Positions 57,098 to 64,000 of a stretch of 64,000 nt of DNA are shown here, piece after piece. Positions within the stretch are counted from its first letter, which is position 1; the number at the start of each line of letters is the position of its first letter. Where the stretch lies: assembly GCF_016920785.2 (NCBI RefSeq), contig NW_024609934.1, positions 310,001-374,000 on the forward strand, read 5' to 3'. Source of the DNA: Ixodes scapularis. Its lineage: Eukaryota; Arthropoda; Arachnida; Ixodida; Ixodidae. The notes under the pieces were generated by a model that had not been told where the DNA came from, searched no databases, and worked only from the letters and a program-made list of their open reading frames with translations. A program made the position numbers and the translations under genes.

Positions 57098-57374
57098 TCA
57101 CCCGCCGAGTGATGCTGCTAGAGGCTTCACGGCCTCTTTAGCAAACAGGTGGGATGGCCCCTACCGTGTTAGTAGCAAGCTCTCCAACCTGTCTTATGAG
57201 CTGGTGCATTGTGAATCTGGTGAAGTGTGCGGGTCTATTCATGTCGCTGATCTAAAAGCTTTCTATGAACCCGAGGAGGTAGATGTGTCGCAGGTTCCAG
57301 ATGACGACTATCCGGACCACCTCTCGGAAGAATCCACACCGTCTTTACCGCGGTACAACTTGAGAAGGCGGTGA
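57098..57374 (+). pseudogene. pol: Integrase C-terminal region and Pol end
   Basis: The frame resumes with SLANRWDGPYRVSSKLSNLS and YELVHCESGEVCGSIHVADL, typical of the GPY/F module and C-terminal part of Gypsy integrases. It ends in PSLPRYNLRRR at 57374. No chromodomain is visible. Confidence 0.8.
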
Positions 57375-57737
57375 AGACGACCGGGAGTAGCACGAGCTCT
57401 AAGTGCATTATGTTCATGCCCTCTTCGGTGTTTTTTTTTTGGGGGGGGGGGAGAAGAGAAAGGGTCCGCGCTCCCGCATGCACAGTGGGGCAGTCATCCT
57501 TCGTGTGCGCGGCTACTTATTCCTACCGCGCCATGGTCTCATGTTTTTTATCTCTAGTTCCTCGTGCCAGACAACGGTGACGCAGCTCCCATCATCAGAC
57601 CACCCCCCCACAGCTGCATCTGTACTGTCCGGAACTACTGACGTCGGACCCGTGCTCGCACATCTGAGAAGACCCTTGCTGACCCAGAAGGAAGGCCCCC
57701 CGAAGACCATCTAAGACGTCCTCTGTTTTCGTTTTTG
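57375..57737 (+). other. Retrotransposon 3' untranslated stretch
   Basis: The sequence between the pol stop and the polypurine tract has a T10 G10 run at 57430-57450 and no env-like frame with signal or membrane segments. Confidence 0.6.
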
Positions 57738-57750
57738 AAAGGGGGGAGAT
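57738..57750 (+). other. Polypurine tract
   Basis: GAAAGGGGGGAGA-type purine run directly before the 3' LTR, the plus-strand primer site. Confidence 0.8.
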
Positions 57751-57751
57751 G

Positions 57752-58011
57752 TGTGGGAAACCTGGCGATTCCAAGCGGTTGGCCCAGGCTGCCCCTCTGA
57801 CAATCAAAAGTGGTCATCTTGACCACAAGGGGGCCAAGGGCAACTGGCCACGCGAGTGGCGGTCCGCCGCTGATAAAAGGCCGTCGCAGCGGATGCGCGG
57901 GGGCTGTTGGGATCGCGGCGCAGGCGATAGTGCTCATTAAATGATTACGTGTTGTTGAACCCGTGTGCTGTGTCATTCTCCGAGACAGGTAGCAGCAAGG
58001 GAAATCCCACA
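57752..58011 (+). repeat. 3' LTR
   Basis: 260 bp, same ends as the 5' LTR and no length difference; roughly 94% identical by manual comparison. Confidence 0.95.
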
Positions 58012-58015
58012 AGGT

Positions 58016-58068
58016 ACTTTCCAAAATCCCCGCAATAGGTCGTGTTCTTCCAAGACTCGTACGCAATG
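58016..58068 (-). pseudogene. Older Gypsy copy: RT middle fragment
   Basis: The minus strand reads RVLEEHDLLRGFWKVP, the RT segment with the first catalytic Asp. It joins, across the younger element, to the fragment at 49918-50675. Confidence 0.65.
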
Positions 58069-58071
58069 AGT

Positions 58072-58640
58072 TATAATTAAGTGATTACTTCTAATCACTT
58101 ACATTTTATTGTAACTTTGTAATGCATCATTGATTTTTCTATGTTCGCTTCAATTACTATTTTTCTGTAATCAATTAGAAGTACCGTAATCAATTATATG
58201 TTTCCGGAAGAGCAAAACTTTTGAGTTGAGGTTTTTTTCGTAAAAAGTCGTTCTGCCCGCCCGAGCGACTCTCGCCTATTTTGCACCAACGTTGTACACT
58301 TCTTTTTTTACCCCTAAACAACTAAATCAATATACCAAGATACCAGAAAGATTTGAATGTCAACGTGCTCAGCGACGTTTTGACTGTCGAACTGTCGAGA
58401 GTGCCTCGTTTCCAGAGTATGGTTGTTCCGACCGAAGTTCGCCGAACCATAGGCGAATGTGTTCTGCATTGACCTCGTCTAGTAAAAAAAAAAAGTAACG
58501 TGAAAAGGAATAAATTACTTTCTGGTAATTGTTCAAATAGTTTTGTAATGCAGTAATGAACTACTGGAGTCAATTACATTTCTCAGCAAAGGAATTGTTA
58601 TTTCAATCGGTTACTTTTTTCGGTAACGACTAGTTTGACA
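58072..58640. mobile_element. hAT-like MITE inside the older Gypsy RT
   Basis: The left part (TAATTAAGTGATTACTTC, TAATCACTTACATTTTATTG) and right part (CAATTACATTTC, GGTTACTTTTTTCGGTAACG) show the inverse GTTAC / AATTAC pattern of hAT-type ends. The RT frame is interrupted exactly over this 0.57-kb stretch: VSVARFVSN ends at its right and EHDLLRGFW starts at its left. A target duplication is not clear. Confidence 0.5.
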
Positions 58641-59160
58641 CGAATCGCGCCACCGATACTGTTTCAAGCAATGCTTCAATATACTGAGCTGGAAACATTT
58701 TTATCGCGTTAAGTTTACGATAGTCTATCCAGGGTCGCTCTTTTTTTCCCTAGTCTCTTAACGATGAGCACGGGAGGGACGTACCCGCTTTTCTCTGACA
58801 TAATTATGCCCACGCCCAGCATCTTTTGGACAGTATATTACAACAGCGTGCGACGAGGCAAAGTTCGGCGCACTCTTGTACGAAAAGGTTGACCCGAGTT
58901 CAACTCGATCCCATCTTCTACCAGATTCGTCTTACCGGGACACAAATTAAACAAGTCCTTCAAAACCTCTTGAACTTCGTGTAATTTGTGTGTTTGTAGT
59001 GCACTCAATATTGCCCCATCAGTTGTGCTCCTAAGTACCTACTCAGTAGAAGGAAGCGAGCATAGGGATGGCAGTGGTGGGATTCGGGGGACTTCTTCAG
59101 GTTCATTCAGGGCGATACTAATGACCTTGGTGCTTTCGATAAACGTTTTCATTTAGCCAC
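58641..59160 (-). pseudogene. Older Gypsy copy: RT N-terminal fragment
   Basis: Minus-strand frames read VPRIPPLPS, VLKDLFNLCPGKTNLVEDGI, then MLGVGIIMSEKSGYVPPVLI and KERPWIDYRKLNAIKMFPAQ, ending ALLETVSVARFV. This is the start of a Ty3/Gypsy RT (fingers and palm). With 58016-58068 and 49918-50675 it makes one RT, collinear on the minus strand. Confidence 0.7.
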
Positions 59161-59333
59161 AGTGATACATGATCAGCTTACTTTGTTTGCGAGGAAACAT
59201 CACCATGTAATAGACCAATCCCACCAGCCAGTTTGACTACGCCACCGCTGCCGTAATGCATCGAGGGAACTTCAGTCTTTCTGCACGTGCGATCACCTCG
59301 CTGGAGCTCTGCGCGTTAAGGGGTATCCATAGC
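59161..59333. other. Stretch between retrotransposon remnant and inverted-repeat element
   Basis: No gene seen. GGGGTATCCATA at 59320-59331 matches GGGGTATCCACA at 60418, on the far side of the next element. Confidence 0.4.
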
Positions 59334-60412
59334 GTTATTATAACGTACGCTAGAGGTTCAAGTGCCGCTAGTGTGCTGACGCAAATTGAAGCAGACAGCA
59401 ACCAGTCGAAAATTCACTTCCGGTAATGCATTTCTATGGGAAAAAGTGAGTGCATTTTCTCCCTACGCTCGATCGTAAGAGCAAAATCAGGCTGACAAAA
59501 TAATTGGTCAGTTACGGCGTTTTTCTTTCAAATTCATCGCATTAAAAACGGGGCTAAAACGGCCTCGTACGTGTATTTATGTGCACTGTCGGACACTGTT
59601 AGCGCGAACACGGCGTCTGCGCTTTTCAGCATGAGCGATATACGTGCCAAACGAACGAAGGACATCTGGAAGTTAAGGGAGACGGCAAGAACTACGCAGT
59701 AACACTGGATCAGTAACTACCCGCGCATGTACGATCAAAATAAATTGAAGGCCACGTAATCTATTCAGGTTTTAAATAAGTGAGTACCGCTTTATTCTTT
59801 CTGCTCTGCGCGAACTTCTACGTTCAAAATATCACCAGCCTGATCAAAACCTTTGAGAACAAGTTCCCGATAAAAGCTGCCCGGCCGAGAAAACAATCGA
59901 AAGACACACCTTTCATAGCCCACATGCTTTATTATTTACGTTTTGAATGTTTTTATCCGCTCATGCACGACGGGGTCATTTTCATAGAGTGACATGACTG
60001 GCATATTCGCAATATATAAGCGTCACCGAAATGCTGGCGTGTCTTGAAAACTCCCATATTCCTTTTGATTGTAATTTTCCTTTGAATCGTCGCTTTTTTT
60101 TTTTTTACATACGTGCTGCGGAACAGAGGTTTGGGATTCAAATGTAGCAAAGTTAAACATCGTTCACTAATGAAGAAAAATGCGCTAACTGAAGTAATTT
60201 CACTTTTACTATGTTGATCAAGGTACATTTACCCAAATATCTAAAGTGTTTCGTGTTATTTTCCGGCGAACCGACAAATTGCGCGCTCGTTTTCCCATAG
60301 GAATGCACAGGAGCACAGCAAAAGTAGACTAGCTGCTGTCTGCTTCAATTTGCGTCACGGAGGTCGCATAGGCACTAGCGCCAGTTGAACCTCTAGCGTA
60401 CATTATAATAAC
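59334..60412. mobile_element. 1.08-kb DNA element with long inverted repeats
   Basis: GTTATTATAACGTACGCTAG (59334) is inversely repeated at 60412, and the similarity runs about 85-100 bp through AGAGGTTCAA, GACGCAAATTGAAGCAGACAGC and a further CCCATAGGAATGCA / TGCATTTCTATGGG pair. The interior has short AT-rich frames without transposase motifs. The flanks carry TTAAGGGGTATCCATA and TTTAGGGGGGTATCCACA, an imperfect direct repeat. Confidence 0.65.
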
Positions 60413-60417
60413 TTTAG

Positions 60418-60554
60418 GGGGGTATCCACACGAAGGAGAACTCCGCGGACAGATGTAATGACGTCAACGACGCGGGAAACTCCGTCCCCGGCTTTACCGC
60501 CCACCTGCGGAGCTTTCGTGCTAACAGTACGAAGCCTCCGCCAGTGAATACTCC
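60418..60554. mobile_element. Small MITE with GTATYCAC ends
   Basis: It starts GGGGTATCCACACGAAGGAG and ends CGCCAGTGAATACTCC, degenerate inverse ends (GTATCCAC / GTGAATAC) shared with the neighbouring copy. CAGATGTAATGACGTCAACG lies inside. No coding capacity. Confidence 0.4.
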
Positions 60555-60569
60555 AGTATTCACTGGCGG
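60538..60569. repeat. Perfect 15-bp palindrome at the junction of two MITEs
   Basis: CCGCCAGTGAATACT and its exact reverse complement are separated by CC (60553-60554). It forms where two MITE ends meet head to head. Confidence 0.7.
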
Positions 60570-60745
60570 TCATAGCTGTGTGTCCGAATGCTGAGCGCGT
60601 GCTGATGTCGAGCTTCCACAGTTCTTTTGCAACGTGCATTCCGCACCATCAAGAGTGCCGGTCTTAGCAGCGTATTGATGTGAGCTCGTTCTGAGCATGC
60701 GCTCTAAGAGGCAACCACATATATGGCGTCCTGTGAATACTCCCT
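60553..60745. mobile_element. MITE copy related to 27631-27812
   Basis: Ends are GGAGTATTCACTGGCG and the inverse GGCGTCCTGTGAATACTCC. The body shares GAGCGCGTGCTGATG, AGTTCTTTTGCAACGTGC and GAGCATGCGCTCTAAG with the 27.6-kb copy. Confidence 0.65.
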
Positions 60746-60869
60746 ATTAGTGTCAGAGATCTTTCGTTGCACAACCACTTGTTTATTCCACTCCCCTTCC
60801 AGCTTATTTTCATTTGATACCTAGAAAAATTGGATTGTGTGTAAGTTTATGCAGCCTAGAACTTGGTCT

Positions 60870-61085
60870 GCCTCACAGGGGCGACGAGTCTCCCAGCTGT
60901 AGATGAGCAATTTAGCCAGTGCAGTACAACCGCTAGCCTGGGGTCTTTAACGTGCACCACGCAGTAGTGATACACGACCGCACGCCGGTACGATGCTCAT
61001 CCAGATCGAAACGGGGCAGGGGTGGGGCCCGAACCCAGGATCCCTGGATTCTGCAGCGCGAGCTTTCGCTCCGCGCGCAATTTGA
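60870..61085 (-). repeat. tRNA-derived SINE interrupting an integrase remnant
   Basis: On the minus strand from about 61085, a GC-rich head with B-box-like GGGTTCGGGCCCC (about 61030-61045) is followed by ACGTTAAAGACCCCAGGCTA and a tail with CTCATCTACAGCTGGGAGAC. It cuts the integrase C-terminus (NEGYKVLLPK). I associate the GTGCACGTTAAAGACCCC stretch with arthropod SINE-like repeats from general memory only. Confidence 0.5.
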
Positions 61086-61087
61086 TA

Positions 61088-61869
61088 CCTTGGGGAGCAG
61101 CACCTTGTAACCTTCATTAAAAGTTCGTTTCCCAGCATTTTGGACGTAGTACTTTTGAGCGCGCTGCTGTGCCTCCTTCGTGTTCAGCTGAACCAATTCC
61201 TCCCATTCCCGCGACCGCTTCCAAAGGTAGAGCGCGTACTCGACAACCGTTTTGTCGAAAAGTTTGTCTTTTCATTTGTCTTTTAACAATGCTAGCGGAC
61301 ACCGGAATCCGTGCCCACAAACCAATGTTGCTGGATTGAATCCGCTGGGCTCGTGTGTGACAGAGCACAGTGCAACGAGCATTGCTGGAGTATATAGCTG
61401 TGTTCCAATTCCTTTTTTTTTTGTAACAGAGCGAGCGCGAGTGGAATGTTTCGACTAAATTGATCTGCGGATGGAACAAGGAGCTATGGTGTGTAGCTAT
61501 GCCGCATTTCTCTAGAAACGTTCTGGTTAGCGCACTTGTGAGGACTGAGTCCTGATCGCCATTGGTCCTCACTAGCGAATACCAATCTCAAAAAGACACT
61601 GAGCAGCAGTTCACGACTATAGTAGTGTTTAGCTTGTGTAAAATGTTGGCTTCTGGAAACTTTGTCGCAGTAGAAAGCAGTGTTAACAGGTAATTGTACC
61701 TGTTTGCTGCCGCAGTTGTTGGTAACGGGCCAACCATTTTAGTTTCAAAGAAGTGCTGGGGTGGGAACAATGTGCGAGAAATCAACCGAAAATTGAAGGG
61801 AAATCGGAACAGAAAATTGTTTCGTGCTCTTTCAAAGAAAACGAGTGTATTTACTGAATTAAATAGCAA
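61088..61869 (-). pseudogene. Second Gypsy integrase remnant
   Basis: Minus-strand frames with several breaks read KMVGPLPTTAAANRYNYLL, STATKFPEANIL (about 61590-61760), then GDQDSVLTSALTRTFLEKCG and HHSSLFHPQINLVE (about 61470-61550), and last ELVQLNTKEAQQRAQKYY with NEGYKVLLPK (about 61090-61190). These match the integrase core with the second Asp and the Glu. The first Asp position is Lys/Thr, so catalysis would be lost. Relative to the RT pieces at 58.0-59.2 kb the order is not collinear, so this is a different element or a rearranged part. Confidence 0.65.
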
Positions 61870-61907
61870 ATCTGGTTTTACTAAGTTAGGCTATGCTTCG
61901 CTACGGA

Positions 61908-62005
61908 TCAGGTCGGGCCGGGTCGGGTCGGGTCGGGTCGGGTCGGGTCGGGTCTAGGCTGGTCGGGTCGCGTTGGATCGAGTCATGTCGGGTCGGGTCG
62001 GGCTA
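61908..62005. repeat. (GGGTC)n simple repeat
   Basis: About fifteen GGGTC units with a few variants (GGGCC, TAGGCT, GTTGGATC). Just after it, 62006-62050 reads GGTTTGGTTAGGTTAAGATT and GGTTTGGTTAGGGG, loosely like TTAGG repeats. Confidence 0.85.
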
Positions 62006-62281
62006 GCTTAGGTTTGGTTAGGTTAAGATTAAGTAGGTTTGGTTAGGGGAACTAAAACTCCAGGCGTAAACGTATGTTCTGTCTTTTTCGATTTCTTTTT
62101 TTTTTCATATGTGCGCCAATATGTTAAAACTTCTTGCTCCTTGCCTGCATCCGCTAATAACCATTTGTCGCACTACGCGTTATAAAATTGGTAAAAGTCA
62201 TACCCGATATATTTGTAACCTATAAATATATAAGGTTTCGGGTACTCATTGTGGAAACTGGGACCTGGCTAGTACGATTTG

Positions 62282-62282
<1 letters not shown>

Positions 62283-62354
<72 letters not shown>

Positions 62355-62400
62355 TGTGTCTGTGTGTGTATGAGTGTGTGTGCTTGTGCGTGTGTGTGTG
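62283..62400. repeat. (TG)n microsatellite
   Basis: A TG/GT run of about 118 bp, pure at first and with interruptions (CGCG, TCTG, TATGAG, CTTG) after about 62350. It makes spurious Cys-Val and His-Thr frames. Confidence 0.95.
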
Positions 62401-63807
62401 GGACAAAACTTTATTTCGACGTCCGGAGATGATTTCACCGAATTATAACTTACTTGTGGCAAGACTAATTTCACGTCCAATCATGAGAGTATGACTAGCT
62501 AGACGTAAGGTACATTGATAGTAGTGCCTGCACGCAAACAAAAAAAAAAGAAGTTGCCAGAGTTTGTAATTGGTTACGAAAACAGCTGGAATCTCAGTAG
62601 CATCGATAGTCATTGAAATTATCAGAATTGCAGTGTGGAGTTTCAATTATCCCGCCTGAAGGGTGAGTTTCCCAACTACGGTAACGCGTCCATGTCTAGT
62701 GAGCCTCAGACGTGCAGGCGCAGCCAAAACACGGCGGAAGGCAACAAGCGCGTGTAAGAGTCAAGGCCCTCTAAAGAGATTGCCTGCCTTTCTCACCCTG
62801 CCATCTCCTTGTCAAAAGCTTTTTTGCGCGCGAACCCTTATCATAGGATAAAAGACTGCCCGATATCCCAACTGCCACGGTGAACTGGCTGCACACAAGC
62901 AGAATTGGGAAGCAACCAGTTAGAGGTAACATACTACTTGTAATTCATTACATTTTCAAGTAATTTTCTAATCACTGCATTATAATTTGGAGGTAGTACC
63001 CTTTAACGTTATATAATTGCGAAATCTTCGTAAAAGGGCTGGATTGGTCATTCAATCTGACATGTAGAAATACATCAAGGAAAAAATAGTTATTTGTTTT
63101 CCCAGCTACAGTGCTTAAGATACTAATAAAGTTCATTTATTCATCCTTTTTTTTAAACATGTCTCTTTTTTTAATTTTAGTTACGACGGTTATTGACTGA
63201 TTCGATTTGCCGTTACATCAGCGCTCGACCGCGGCACTCAATGGCCTCTCCTTTCGGCCATCCGGGAGGGGCGCTGAAGACTTGTAGTCTCCGTGATGTT
63301 GCCAGTGTGCTTCCACTCCGTCGTAATGGTGGCTCCGTGTTAGGGTAGAAACTCTGTATTAGTGCTTTTGCACCTTCCACTGTTTGACAAAATGTCTAAA
63401 CCAGGTGATTTTTCCTTTCATCTATCAGCAAGGATGTTTTAATGCATGTATTCTTTTCCTGCATTTGCTGGGGTCGATTTGCGGTTCCTCACACGGTTTC
63501 CCGTGATACAGGCGCAGGTTAAAGGGACTTGCTATGAGGTGCCGCTACAGCCAACCAAGAGAGCCACCAGCGACCCAAAGGGACAATCACTCCCTGGCTG
63601 CAGGGATACTTTTCCGGCTCGTTCTTGGAAACCCTTGTACCGACCTAATTGTAAAATGATTATATTTATTTGTTCCAAGTGTAAGTGTACAATTCTACGA
63701 GTTATTTATTGACATAAAACTATGAGTAAGGAAGGTGCGGATACATCAGATATCAAAACCCCATGGGCTGTGTAAAAAAAAAAAAAAGTACTCAAGTAGC
63801 GTGGCAG
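62401..63807. other. Stretch without a supported gene
   Basis: Positions 62918-62990 carry GTAACATACTACTTGTAATT and AAGTAATTTTCTAATCACTG, like the hAT-type ends at 58072. Otherwise short frames only, with an A-run near 63773-63787. Confidence 0.45.
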
Positions 63808-63863
63808 TAATAATCCCTGGAGAAGGGGAACAAAAGGTACAAAGAACAAGCACGAATCTCCAA
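63808..63863. repeat. Dispersed fragment of the 302-bp array unit
   Basis: TAATAATCCCTGGAGAAGGG, then GAACAAAAGGTACAAAGAAC and CGAATCTCCAA, matches the linker of the 42.5-47.6 kb unit (AATAATCCCTGGAGAAGGGG, GAACAAGAGGGACAAAGAAC, AAATCTCCAA) with a few differences. The tRNA-like part does not follow in recognisable form. Confidence 0.75.
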
Positions 63864-64000
63864 TCAGGAGCAAGTAGTGTGTAGAGAGGGAAGCGGAGGG
63901 CAGTTCTTATCCGGGTGAAGAAGCTTGACGGTCGGTGCCAAGTTTCAAGGACGGCGGGATGACGGTTGTAGCTTCTTGAGAGGGGGCGCAGGGTGACTTT
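63864..64000. other. Window end, nothing recognised
   Basis: Purine-rich sequence without a feature I can name; it may continue a repeat beyond the window. Confidence 0.4.

Larger units (their letters stand above)
50676..58015 (+). mobile_element. Ty3/Gypsy LTR retrotransposon with AGGT target duplication
   Basis: Two 260-bp LTRs (50680-50939 and 57752-58011) start TGTGGG and end CCCACA. They have equal length, differ at about 16 positions by eye, and are flanked by AGGT on both sides (50676-50679 and 58012-58015). Between them lie a primer-binding site, gag, a -1 frameshift signal, a repeat domain, protease, RT, RNase H and integrase in Ty3/Gypsy order, then a polypurine tract. Pol carries multiple stops and frameshifts and a LINE-like insertion at 56774, so the copy is dead. 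Confidence 0.95.

Noticed and set aside
58016..61869. One continuous minus-strand Gypsy element including the integrase at 61 kb
   Set aside because: On the minus strand the integrase would come before the reverse transcriptase, which is the wrong order for Ty3/Gypsy, so it is kept as a separate remnant.
62188..62494. Frames with Cys-Val and His-Thr repeats
   Set aside because: They are direct translations of the TG microsatellite.

Overview
The window is eukaryotic, AT-rich, repeat-dominated arthropod nuclear DNA. Its tRNA-derived SINE-like repeats, hAT elements, Ty3/Gypsy elements and many GGCCGGTT-type inverted-repeat MITEs fit a large arachnid genome, most likely a hard tick; the taxon is inferred, not shown. 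I found no intact host protein-coding gene. Nearly every recognisable coding stretch belongs to a transposable element, and most are broken.

Layout. 0-27 kb holds small inverted-repeat elements (2.7-4.2, 5.0-5.3, 6.7-9.7, 10.8-11.0, 17.0-17.9, 25.7-25.9 and 26.0-26.2 kb). It also holds tRNA-like repeats (6.1 and 13.9 kb), a gag-like zinc-knuckle remnant (14.6-15.0 kb), a LINE RNase H remnant (16.3-17.0 kb), a hAT element whose BED finger is fused to the hAT C-terminal region (18.0-19.7 kb), and a 5'-truncated CR1/Jockey-like LINE on the minus strand (23.0-25.6 kb). 27.86-38.32 kb is bounded by a perfect 25-bp inverted repeat with TTA on both sides, as in PIF/Harbinger transposons. Inside it lie a Myb/SANT-like remnant, a possible transposase N-terminal remnant, a fold-back MITE and a 123-bp minisatellite. 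38.3-42.5 kb is mostly featureless.

42.5-47.6 kb is a head-to-tail array of a 302-bp unit: sixteen full copies and one cut copy, each with a tRNA-like gene on the minus strand followed by a T6 pol III terminator.

50.68-58.01 kb is a Ty3/Gypsy retrotransposon on the plus strand with 260-bp LTRs and an AGGT target duplication. Its gag-pol junction carries a textbook -1 frameshift signal (GGGAAAC, 5-nt spacer, 9-bp GC stem). The -1 frame enters a seventeen-copy 66-bp minisatellite encoding a PGRPAH-type repeat before the protease. The element is inserted in the reverse transcriptase of an older, opposite-strand Gypsy copy, which resumes beyond 58.0 kb. 58-64 kb holds the rest of that copy, MITEs, a broken integrase from a further Gypsy element, a tRNA-derived SINE, and GGGTC and TG simple repeats.

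No coordinated cellular pathway is visible. The window records nested transposon insertion and tandem amplification.
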